Part shown: piece by piece, positions 27,816 through 35,226 of the stretch
Layout: each line of letters opens with the position of its first letter
Position numbering within the stretch: the stretch's first letter is position 1
Assembly (NCBI GenBank): GCA_035644495.1
Contig: DASQOM010000116.1
Span: 1 to 35,226, forward strand
DNA length: 35,226 nucleotides
Source of the DNA: JACQFK01 sp035644495
GTDB taxonomy: Bacteria > Planctomycetota > MHYJ01 > JACPRB01
Reading direction: 5' to 3'
Position numbers and translations under genes: made by a program
The notes under the pieces: model-generated
Database searches by the model: none
What the model was told of the DNA's origin: nothing
The model's input: only the letters and a program-made list of their open reading frames with translations

Positions 27816-28226
27816 CTAGGAGGGCTCGAGGGAGACGCAGCCGGCCACGGTCCGGACGAAATCCTTGGACGTCAGCGGCTTGACCAGATACCCGAGGACG
27901 CCCAGCCGGTGAAGCTCGATCAGCGAGCTGTCCTCGCGCGTGCCGGTCAGGATCACGACGGGAACCTCGCGCAGCCGGTGGTCGGCGCGGATCCATTGCA
28001 GCACTTCCAGTCCGGACATCTTGGGCAGATTCAGGTCCAGGATGACGAGGTCGGGGAGATCCGCGGAGGCGTCTTTGAGCGAGTTGGCGAGAAGGTCGAT
28101 GGCTTCGCTCCCGTCCCGGACCACGGTGAGATCCTCCAGCAGTCCGCAGGCTTTGAGCACCCTCTTCACCTGGAAGACGTCGTCCATATTGTCTTCGACC
28201 ATCAGGACGCGCGCGGATCTCGCCAT
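27816..28226 (-). CDS. Single-domain response regulator (Rcp1-like)
   Basis: 136 residues from ATG 28226 (AGAGAGG ahead). The receiver is complete: VLMVEDNMDDVFQVKRVLKA, phospho-Asp in LVILDLNLPKMSG, switch Thr in VVILTGTREDS, Lys in YLVKPLTSKD. The Rcp1-type insertion VVRDGSEAIDLLANS is present but it is more distant from the other two Rcp1-like proteins (8309, 25438) than they are from each other. It has no output domain, so acts by protein contact. It has its own promoter motif (28274-28299) that overlaps the stop codon of the regulator gene 28295-28807 upstream. Confidence 0.93.
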   Translation of the reverse strand: MARSARVLMVEDNMDDVFQVKRVLKACGLLEDLTVVRDGSEAIDLLANSLKDASADLPDLVILDLNLPKMSGLEVLQWIRADHRLREVPVVILTGTREDSSLIELHRLGVLGYLVKPLTSKDFVRTVAGCVSLEPS

Positions 28227-28273
28227 GGGCCTCTCTCTTTCTCTTTTCTTCCTTGCCGGGGGCGCCAGTTAGA

Positions 28274-28299
28274 GATCCGAGCCGATGAAAATTGTTACG
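28274..28299 (-). promoter_or_regulatory. ECF-type promoter motif for 27816-28226
   Basis: Reverse strand CGTAAC (28294-28299), 15 nt, GGATC (28274-28278). The TAA of the -35 is the stop codon of 28295-28807. Confidence 0.75.
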
Positions 28300-28807
28300 G
28301 CTGGAGGGGGGCTTCGAGCCCGCCGTCCGGGAGTCCGTTCTCCGAGGACGTCTTCTGAAGATTGGGATCGGAGCCGTCCACCGGAGTCTCGGCCGCGGAT
28401 GCCTTGAAGTACGTCTCCACTTTCCGCGTCAGCGTCTCCGCGTCCACCGGCGCCGGGAGGAAGTCGATGTTCCCCCCCATGAACTGGGAGTAGAGGTGCG
28501 ACAGCGGCATCTCGAAGGCCGACAGGAAGACGATCGGTGTTTTCGTCGCGCGCCCGGACTTCCGAAGCAGGGAGGCCGTCTCGACCCCGTTCATCTCGGG
28601 CATCCGGATGTCCATCAGGATGACGGAGAACGGTTCGCGCTCGGCGGCTTTGAGGGCTTCGGCGCCGGAGGCCGCCACGACGATGCGATGGCCCAGCTTT
28701 TTTAGAATAGCGGCGTAGGCGAGCAGATTCGCGACCGTGTCGTCGACGATCATAATCGAATCTGCCATCCCGGACTCATTCCCACCCCGGAGGGTCTCGC
28801 TGCTCAT
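28295..28807 (-). CDS. Response regulator, single receiver with extended tail
   Basis: 170 residues from ATG 28807, with GGGGGGATTAAC ahead; it lies 17 bp after the -10 element at 28824. The much longer upstream reading is an open frame through the divergent gene's start. Receiver: SIMIVDDTVANLLAYAAILK, phospho-Asp in VILMDIRMPEMNG, switch Ser in IVFLSAFEMPL and, in place of the usual Lys-Pro, LPAPVDAETL. The missing switch lysine (LPAP for LxKP) is unusual and may mean altered phosphorylation. A 40-residue Ser/Asp/Pro-rich tail follows. The receiver type is the one fused N-terminal to kinases, as in 8315-11314. Confidence 0.9.
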   Translation of the reverse strand: MSSETLRGGNESGMADSIMIVDDTVANLLAYAAILKKLGHRIVVAASGAEALKAAEREPFSVILMDIRMPEMNGVETASLLRKSGRATKTPIVFLSAFEMPLSHLYSQFMGGNIDFLPAPVDAETLTRKVETYFKASAAETPVDGSDPNLQKTSSENGLPDGGLEAPLQP

Positions 28808-28823
28808 GTTAATCCCCCCATCC

Positions 28824-28849
28824 GAGCCCTCGCGATGGGATCCGTTATG
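28824..28849 (-). promoter_or_regulatory. ECF-type promoter motif for 28295-28807
   Basis: Reverse strand CATAAC (28844-28849), 15 nt, GGCTC (28824-28828). Both halves fit the consensus. Confidence 0.75.
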
Positions 28850-28878
28850 CAGATTCGGGGGAGTTCCCGCGCTGCAGT

Positions 28879-28905
28879 CGTAACGTCCGGCAATACGCGC
28901 GGCTC
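28879..28905 (+). promoter_or_regulatory. ECF-type promoter motif for the cyclic glucan synthase
   Basis: CGTAAC (28879-28884), 16 nt, GGCTC (28901-28905). Both halves fit. It is divergent from 28824-28849. Confidence 0.75.
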
Positions 28906-28951
28906 CGCAAGGTGCCGGCTCCGGTCCCCCCGGAGCGCGAAAGGAGATCCC

Positions 28952-31900
28952 GTGCGTCTCAGCACGCTTCAGAAGTTGACGTCGGACGATGTCCGCGCCG
29001 CGGCGGGCACGCCCCTGCGCGGCCAGCTGCTCGGGCTCGAGGCCCTCGAAGCCCGAGCCCGCGAGCTCGCGGCCCGCTTCACGCTGGCTCGGAACACGAA
29101 CGCCGGAACCGGACGTTTCTTCCGCCGCTTCCGCCAGAACATGCGCATCGTCCGCCACGCGTACCGGACGCTGGCCGGCGACGTGCACCGTGGCGAGCAG
29201 ACCCCGCCCGCCGCGGAGTGGCTGCTCGACAACTTTCACCTCGTGGACAGCGAGGACGTCGAGATCCAGCGCCATCTCTCGAGGAGCTACTACCGCGAGC
29301 TCCCCAAGCTGGCGGCCCGGGACTTCGCCGGCACCGCGCGGGTCTATGCGATGGCGGAGGAGCTCATCCGCGCGAGCGACGGCCGCCTCGACCTGGAGCG
29401 GATCGCGCGCTTCGTCTCTTCGTACCAGACGCTCGCGCCGCTGTCGATCGGCGAGCTGTGGGCCTGGCCGCTCATGCTCCGCGCGGGATTGATCGAGAAT
29501 CTACGGCGGCTCTCCGACGATCTGCTCGAAGCCCGGAAGGCCCGCGAGGAGGCGGACCGCACCTTCAACGAATTCGAAAAGCGGTCCCCGGACGGCCCGC
29601 TTCCACCGATCCCGGGGCGGCCGCCGACCGCCTATATCGTCCAACTCCTCCGCCGCATGCGCGAACACGGCCCCCACATGGCCCCCCTGCGCGCCCGACT
29701 CAAGGAGGAGCTCGCCGTCCATCTCATCAGTCCCGAGGACGCCATCCGCGCCGAGCACCAGGAGCAGGCCGCCGCCCAGGTCTCGATGGGCAATTCGATC
29801 ACCAGCCTCCGCCTGTGCGCGACCCTCGACTGGACCCATTTCTTCGAGCGCGTCAGCCTCGTCGAGCAGATCCTGCGCCGCGATCCCGCTGGCGCCTACA
29901 GCCGCATGAGCCTCGCCACCCGGGACTCCTACCGCCGCGAAGCGGAGGAGCTGGCGGAGCCCACCGGCGAGGCGCAGATCCGCGTCGCCCTCCGTGCCAT
30001 CGAAAGCTCCCGCGAATCGCTCGAACGCGACCCCGACGAGCCCCGGGCCACGCACGTCGGCTACCACCTCCTCGGAGGCGGCCGGCCGTCGCTCGAGGTC
30101 GATGTCGCCTACCGCCCCCGTCTGAAACGCAGGGCGGGCCGCTTCCTCCGCGCGCACGCCCCCGGACTCTATCTCGGCTCCCTCGCGCTCCTGACGGCCG
30201 CCTTCGTCGCCGTCGCCGTCTCGATCGTGTGGCGCACCGGTCTGGAAGTCCCGGCCGGGCTCCTGGCGCTCATCCCGGGCAGCGAGCTGGCGATCCTCAT
30301 CGTCCAGTGGATGTGCTCCCGCCTCGTCCTGCCCCGCACGCTCCCGCGGCTCGACCTCGACACCGGCGTCCCCGAGGAGGGCCGGACGATGGTCATCATC
30401 CCCACGCTCCTGACCTCGGTCGGCGACGTCCAGGATCTTCTCGAGCACCTCGAAGTCCAGGCGCTCGGCAACCTGGACCCGAGGATCCATTTCGCGATTC
30501 TCGGGGATTTCCGGGACGCGCCCTCGGAGGTCATGCCCGAGGATGAGGAGATCCTGAAGACCGCGCGCGACGGCATCCAGGCCCTCAATCAGAGGCATGC
30601 CGACGGCGCCGGCGACCGCTTCTATCTTTTCCATCGCGCCCGACTCTGGAACGCCCGCGAAGGCCGGTGGATGGGCTGGGAGCGCAAGCGGGGAAAGATC
30701 GAGGAGTTCAACCGCCTCCTGCGCGGCGCCGTCGACACCAGCTACCGGGCCGCGTCGGGCGACCTCGCCGTCCTCCCGAAGATCCGCTACTGCATCACGC
30801 TCGACCGCGACACCCGCCTGCCGCGCGACGCGGGGCGGAAGCTCATCGGCATCCTGCTGCACCCCCTCAACAAGGCCCGCTTCGACGGCCGCAAGGGACG
30901 GGTCGTCGAAGGCTACGGCATCCTCCAGCCGCGGGTGAGCGTCACGCTCTCCAGCGCGGCGGGCTCGCTGTTCTCCCGCCTTTACGCCGGTCACACGGGC
31001 GTCGACCCCTATACGACCGCCGTCTCGGACACCTACCAGGACCTCTTCGGCGAAGGGATCTTCACCGGGAAGGGGATCTACGACGTCGACGCGTTCCTGG
31101 CGGCGCTCGGGGACCGCGTGCCCGAGAACGCCTTGCTCTCGCACGATCTCTTCGAGGGTCTCTATGCGCGGACGGCTCTCGTCTCGGACGTCGAGGTCGT
31201 CGACGATTATCCCTCCAGCGTGCTGGCGCACATGCGGCGCCTGCACCGCTGGGTGCGCGGCGACTGGCAGATCCTGCTCTGGCTGTTCCCGCTGGTGCCG
31301 ACCCGGCACGGCTTCGAAGTCAACCGGCTGCCGCTGATCAGCCGCTGGAAGATTCTCGACAATCTCCGGCGCAGCCTCGTCGCCCCGGCCACGCTGCTCT
31401 TCCTGGTCAATGCGTGGCTCTGGCTTCCCTGGCGCCCGCTGAAGTGGACGGGCGTGATCCTGACGACGCTGGCGTTCCCCCTGATCTCGGAGCTGTTTCG
31501 GATCCTGACGACTCCGCCCCGGCGTCAGCCGCTGGGGGTCTTCCTGCGCGGCACCCTCACGGATCTGGGGACCGCGACGGCGCAGGTGCTGCTCCAGATC
31601 ACCTTCCTCGGGTATCAGTCGTACCGGATGGTCCACGCGGTGGCGGTGACGCTCGTCCGTCTCCTCGTGACCCAGCGGAGCATGCTGGAGTGGGAAACGG
31701 CGGCCTCGGCGGCCGCGCAGGCGGCCCGGCTCCGCGGACGCAACGGCCTTTTCCTGTTCTATATCGAGATGGCGTCGAGCCCTCTCGCGGCGGCCTTGCT
31801 GGCCGTAGCGCTCGGGTGGCTGCACCGCCGCGCGCTGCCGGTCGCGGCGCCCTTCCTGGGGCTCTGGGCGGCGGCCCCCCTCGTCGCCTGGTGGCTGAGC

Positions 31901-34900
31901 CGGCCCCGTCAGGCCGCCCGTGCCGAGATCGGCGAAGAGGACCGGCGCTGGCTCCGCCGGGTCGCGCGCAAGACTTGGCGCTACTTCGAGACGTTCGTCG
32001 GCGAGGCCGACCACCACCTGCCGCCCGACAATTACCAGGAAACCCTCACCCAGGCGGTGGCGCACCGGACGTCGCCGACCAACATCGGCCTGTACCTGAT
32101 GTCCAACCTCGCCGCCCGCGACTTCGGATTCCAGACGACCGAGGCCGCCGCGGCCCGAATCGAGCGGACCCTGCTCTCCATCCAGGGCCTCGAGCGCCAC
32201 CGCGGACACCTGCTCAACTGGTACCGCACCGACATGGCCTCCCCCCTGTTCCCGCGCTACGTGTCGACGGTCGACAGCGGCAACCTCGCCGGCTGCCTGA
32301 TCGCCCTCGCCCAGGGTCTCCGCGAGGCGGCCCGGACCCCGCAAACGTCGGGCTGCCTGCTGGAGGGATTGCTCGATACGGGGGCGGTGACCGAGGAGGC
32401 GCTCGCGACGGCCGCCGCGCGACGACCGGAGACGCGCGACCATCTCGATCCCCTGCTCTTGGAGCTGCGGTCCGTGCGCGAGACGGCGTTCTCCCCCGGT
32501 CCCGCCGCGGAGAAACGGGACCGGCTCCTGCGCCATCGCGACCGCGTCCGCGAGCTGCACGCCGACCTGGAAAAGAACCCCTCGATCGCGAGCGACTCGC
32601 TGAAGGACGCGTTCCACTGGCTGACGATCCTCGAGGAGGCCCTGACGCTTCCGGAAGACGAGCCGCCGGGTCTGCCGGAGCAGCTGGAGGCCCTGGCCGT
32701 GCAGGCCGAAACCTTCGCGGACGAGATGGATTTCCGCTTCCTCTACGACGGCACCCGGAAGCTGATGTCGATCGGCTTCCGCCTGCCCGATGCGGAGGGA
32801 CCCGGCCGGCTCGATACGACGTTCTACGACCTGCTCGCCTCGGAAGCGCGCCTGGCGAGCTTCATCGGGATCATGAAAGGCGACCTGCCGCAGCCCCACT
32901 GGTTCGCGCTCGGCCGCCAGCTGGTCAACGTCAGGGGCCGTCCGACGCTGGTGTCCTGGAGCGCGTCGATGTTCGAGTACCTGATGCCCGAGCTGCTGAT
33001 GAAAAGCTATCCGGGCACGCTGCTGCAGCAGACCTCGGAGAACGTGGTGCTCCGGCAGCGCGAGTTCGGCCGCGAGCTGGGCGTCCCCTGGGGCGTCTCG
33101 GAATGCGCCTTCAATTTCGTCGACCGCCGCGGGGACTACCAATACAAGGCCTTCGGGGTTCCGGGTCTCGGCCTCAAGCGCGGCCTGGGGGACGATCTCG
33201 TGATCGCGCCCTATGCGACGGCGCTGGCCTCGATGATCGAGCCCGAGGCGGCGGTCTCCAACCTGCGCCGGCTCGCGTCCGTCGGCATGGAAGGCCCCTA
33301 CGGCTTCTACGAGGCGATCGACTACTCCTCTCCGAAGGTCGACGGAGGCACCGACATCCGCGATCGCGGCGGCCGCGTCCGCGGCGTCCCGGTGCGGACC
33401 TTCCTGGCGCACCATCAGGGGATGTCGATCCTTGCGTTCGCCAATACGCTCCTCGATTTCCCGATCGCCGGACGCTTCCACGCGGATCCGCGCGTGCGCG
33501 CCACGGAGCTGCTGCTCCAGGAACGCGTGCCCCGCTCGGTCATGCTCGTCTCGCCGCGTCCGGCGGAGGAGACCCACGTCGCGCCCCCCCCGCTGGGCGC
33601 GTCCCAGCGCCGCTTCCGCACGGCGCATACGCCCGTCCCGCAGGCGCATTTCCTGTCCAACGGCACGCTCACGACCGTCGTCACCAACGGCGGCGGCGGC
33701 GCCATCCTCTGCCGCGGCCGCGCCCTCACCCGCTGGCGCGAGGACCGCACCACCGACCCCGGCAGCAACTTCCTGTACCTCCGCGACGTCCGCAGCGGCC
33801 GCACCTGGTCCGCCGCCCACCACCCGCTCGGCCAGGAAGGCGAGTCGTACTCCGTCACGTTCATGCCCGAGCGCGCCGTCTTCCAGAGGCGCGACGACGG
33901 CATCGAGACCCAGATGGAGATCGCCGTCTCCCCGCAGGACGATGTCGAAGTCCGCCGTCTCTCCGTCACCAACCACAGCGACCGCATCCGCGAAATCGAG
34001 ATCACGAGCTACGTCGAGCTCGCCCTCGCGTCGACGACCGAGGACTTCGCCCACCCGGCGTTCGGCAAGCTTTTCCTCGAGACAGCGTACCTGCCGCCTC
34101 TGACGGCGATCCTCTGCAGCCGCCGGCCCCGCGGGGCCGACGAGCCGGGAGCCCACGCGGTCCACGTCCTGAGCATGGAGGGCCATCCCCAGGGCGCCGT
34201 GGAGTGGGAGACCGACCGCGCGCGCTTCCTCGGACGCGGCCGCGGGACCGACGATCCGGTCGCCCTCGACGGCCGGCCCCTCTCCGGCACCATGGGCGAC
34301 GTGCTCGATCCGATCGCCAGCCTACGCGTTCGCATCCGGCTCGCGCCCGGCGGCTTCGCGCGGATGGCGTTCGCCACCGGTATGGCGCGCACGCGGGAGT
34401 CGGCCGAGGCGCTCGCGGACCGCTACCACGATCCGGGCGCCGCGGCGCGCACGTTCAACCTCGCATACACCCACGGGCAGATCGAGCTGCGCCATCTCGG
34501 CATCACCGGGGAGGAGTCTCAGCTTTTCATGCGGCTCGCCTCTGCGGCCCTCTATGTCGATCCGTCGCTGCGGGAGTCTCCCGACTTCCTCGTGAAAAAC
34601 GAGCTCGGCCAGTCCGCTCTCTGGCGCTTCGGCGTCTCCGGCGACTACCCGATCCTCCTCGTCCGCGTCATGGAGGAGAACGACCTGCCCCTCGTCCGGC
34701 AGGCGCTGAAGGCCCAGGAGCTCTGGCGCCTGAAGGGGCTCACCTCGGAGCTGGTCGTCCTCAACGACCATCCGATCGACTACCGCGACGAGATGAACAA
34801 GTCGCTGGTGACGCTTTTCGAAAGCGGACCCTGGAGCGTGATGAAGGACAAGCGCGGCGGCATCTTCCTTCTGCGCTCGGACCAGATGTCCGAGAAGGAG

Positions 34901-35226
34901 TTGATCCTCCTCGCGGCCGCCGCCCGGGCCGTGCTCCGCGGCGATCAAGGGAACCTCGAGGAGCAGCTGCACCACGTGTCGTTCGATCCGGCCTGGCCGC
35001 CCGACATGCCCGCCGCCCGGCCTCCCGTCATCCCTCAGCCCACGCCCCCGGTCCCCGTTCCGTCGCTCATCTTCGACAACGGCACCGGCGGCTTCTCCCG
35101 CGGCGGACGCGAGTATGTCATCGTCCTCGACAAGAACCGCGAGACGCCTCTGCCCTGGGTCAATATCCTCGCCAACCCGGGCTTCGGCACCCTCGTCACC
35201 GCCTCCGGAGCCGCGATGACGTGGGC
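28952..35226 (+). CDS. Cyclic beta-glucan synthase (NdvB/ChvB type, GT84-GH94), 3' end beyond the window
   Basis: 2091 residues visible from GTG 28952 (AAAGGAGATCCC ahead), open to the window edge; full-length members reach about 2800. N-terminal part: WLLDNFHLVDSEDVEIQRHL and HFFERVSLVEQILRRDPAGA, both typical. Membrane helices near 395-460 precede the GT84 glycosyltransferase: TLDRDTRLP (Asp618, Asp620), SHDLFEG and RWVRGDWQ. More membrane helices follow, then a GH94-linked region with STVDSGNLAGCL, HHQGMSILAFANTLLDFP (from 1487) and LWRFGVSGDYPILLVR. The family builds cyclic beta-1,2-glucans from UDP-glucose on a protein primer at the inner membrane and trims them by phosphorolysis; products serve osmotic and envelope adaptation. 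A good ECF-type motif precedes it. Confidence 0.96.
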   Translation, partial: MRLSTLQKLTSDDVRAAAGTPLRGQLLGLEALEARARELAARFTLARNTNAGTGRFFRRFRQNMRIVRHAYRTLAGDVHRGEQTPPAAEWLLDNFHLVDSEDVEIQRHLSRSYYRELPKLAARDFAGTARVYAMAEELIRASDGRLDLERIARFVSSYQTLAPLSIGELWAWPLMLRAGLIENLRRLSDDLLEARKAREEADRTFNEFEKRSPDGPLPPIPGRPPTAYIVQLLRRMREHGPHMAPLRARLKEELAVHLISPEDAIRAEHQEQAAAQVSMGNSITSLRLCATLDWTHFFERVSLVEQILRRDPAGAYSRMSLATRDSYRREAEELAEPTGEAQIRVALRAIESSRESLERDPDEPRATHVGYHLLGGGRPSLEVDVAYRPRLKRRAGRFLRAHAPGLYLGSLALLTAAFVAVAVSIVWRTGLEVPAGLLALIPGSELAILIVQWMCSRLVLPRTLPRLDLDTGVPEEGRTMVIIPTLLTSVGDVQDLLEHLEVQALGNLDPRIHFAILGDFRDAPSEVMPEDEEILKTARDGIQALNQRHADGAGDRFYLFHRARLWNAREGRWMGWERKRGKIEEFNRLLRGAVDTSYRAASGDLAVLPKIRYCITLDRDTRLPRDAGRKLIGILLHPLNKARFDGRKGRVVEGYGILQPRVSVTLSSAAGSLFSRLYAGHTGVDPYTTAVSDTYQDLFGEGIFTGKGIYDVDAFLAALGDRVPENALLSHDLFEGLYARTALVSDVEVVDDYPSSVLAHMRRLHRWVRGDWQILLWLFPLVPTRHGFEVNRLPLISRWKILDNLRRSLVAPATLLFLVNAWLWLPWRPLKWTGVILTTLAFPLISELFRILTTPPRRQPLGVFLRGTLTDLGTATAQVLLQITFLGYQSYRMVHAVAVTLVRLLVTQRSMLEWETAASAAAQAARLRGRNGLFLFYIEMASSPLAAALLAVALGWLHRRALPVAAPFLGLWAAAPLVAWWLSRPRQAARAEIGEEDRRWLRRVARKTWRYFETFVGEADHHLPPDNYQETLTQAVAHRTSPTNIGLYLMSNLAARDFGFQTTEAAAARIERTLLSIQGLERHRGHLLNWYRTDMASPLFPRYVSTVDSGNLAGCLIALAQGLREAARTPQTSGCLLEGLLDTGAVTEEALATAAARRPETRDHLDPLLLELRSVRETAFSPGPAAEKRDRLLRHRDRVRELHADLEKNPSIASDSLKDAFHWLTILEEALTLPEDEPPGLPEQLEALAVQAETFADEMDFRFLYDGTRKLMSIGFRLPDAEGPGRLDTTFYDLLASEARLASFIGIMKGDLPQPHWFALGRQLVNVRGRPTLVSWSASMFEYLMPELLMKSYPGTLLQQTSENVVLRQREFGRELGVPWGVSECAFNFVDRRGDYQYKAFGVPGLGLKRGLGDDLVIAPYATALASMIEPEAAVSNLRRLASVGMEGPYGFYEAIDYSSPKVDGGTDIRDRGGRVRGVPVRTFLAHHQGMSILAFANTLLDFPIAGRFHADPRVRATELLLQERVPRSVMLVSPRPAEETHVAPPPLGASQRRFRTAHTPVPQAHFLSNGTLTTVVTNGGGGAILCRGRALTRWREDRTTDPGSNFLYLRDVRSGRTWSAAHHPLGQEGESYSVTFMPERAVFQRRDDGIETQMEIAVSPQDDVEVRRLSVTNHSDRIREIEITSYVELALASTTEDFAHPAFGKLFLETAYLPPLTAILCSRRPRGADEPGAHAVHVLSMEGHPQGAVEWETDRARFLGRGRGTDDPVALDGRPLSGTMGDVLDPIASLRVRIRLAPGGFARMAFATGMARTRESAEALADRYHDPGAAARTFNLAYTHGQIELRHLGITGEESQLFMRLASAALYVDPSLRESPDFLVKNELGQSALWRFGVSGDYPILLVRVMEENDLPLVRQALKAQELWRLKGLTSELVVLNDHPIDYRDEMNKSLVTLFESGPWSVMKDKRGGIFLLRSDQMSEKELILLAAAARAVLRGDQGNLEEQLHHVSFDPAWPPDMPAARPPVIPQPTPPVPVPSLIFDNGTGGFSRGGREYVIVLDKNRETPLPWVNILANPGFGTLVTASGAAMTW

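Noticed and set aside
29501..34186. 1561-aa open frame antisense to the glucan synthase
   Set aside because: It is a shadow of high GC content. The plus strand encodes continuous NdvB/ChvB motifs across the same bases, and the antisense product is Arg/Gly/Ala-rich without any domain.

Overview
The window is GC-rich bacterial chromosome, densely coding, with no rRNA, tRNA, CRISPR array or insertion sequence visible. The organism cannot be fixed from sequence alone. A third sigma factor of the type common in Planctomycetota (SLDFSS/KRGGG linker), a poly-HAMP hybrid kinase, a membrane Ser/Thr kinase and DUF3568/YHS/CBM48 small proteins make Planctomycetota the best guess. Acidobacteriota or another deep-branching soil or sediment lineage is possible.

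Layout. 1-1.7 kb: PAS histidine kinase and a truncated MEDS-domain protein. 1.8-7.8 kb: many small stress-type genes (YqjD-like anchor, Lys-rich basic protein, CBM48 protein plus ECF sigma, YHS protein, Cys-rich zinc-ribbon, ferritin-like protein, second ECF sigma, DUF1328 membrane protein, NIL-like protein, DUF3568 lipoprotein). 7.8-18.4 kb: one minus-strand signalling operon of a 2060-aa poly-HAMP hybrid kinase, CheR, a REC-PAS-PAS-GAF-GAF kinase and an Rcp1-like response regulator, with a third ECF sigma just upstream (18.5-19.1 kb). 19.2-21.0 kb: lipoprotein, Pro-rich peptide, second Cys-rich ribbon, CBS-pair protein. 21.1-25.2 kb: pseudokinase-kinase tandem protein, second DUF1328, DAO-Rieske oxidoreductase. 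25.4-28.8 kb: three response regulators and several small membrane proteins. 28.95 kb to the end: a cyclic beta-glucan synthase (NdvB/ChvB type), truncated by the window edge.

The unifying observation is a bipartite motif, C(G/A)TAAC - 15 or 16 nt - GG(C/A)TC, with variants, in the right orientation and position upstream of nearly every transcription unit (about 22 copies). It has the architecture of an ECF sigma promoter (AAC-containing -35, short -10 ending in TC). Three ECF sigma genes lie in the window and at least two carry the motif upstream of their own unit. The window therefore looks like a stress-response island: ECF sigma factors, a large phosphorelay, iron storage, small membrane and zinc-ribbon proteins, and periplasmic glucan synthesis in one regulon. 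That regulatory reading is inference; the motif itself is seen directly.

Several real genes were found by hand because they are short or run off the edge: 6693-6866, 7617-7757, 20413-20559, 23445-23624, 25970-26119, 27618-27725, 1-365 and 28952-35226.
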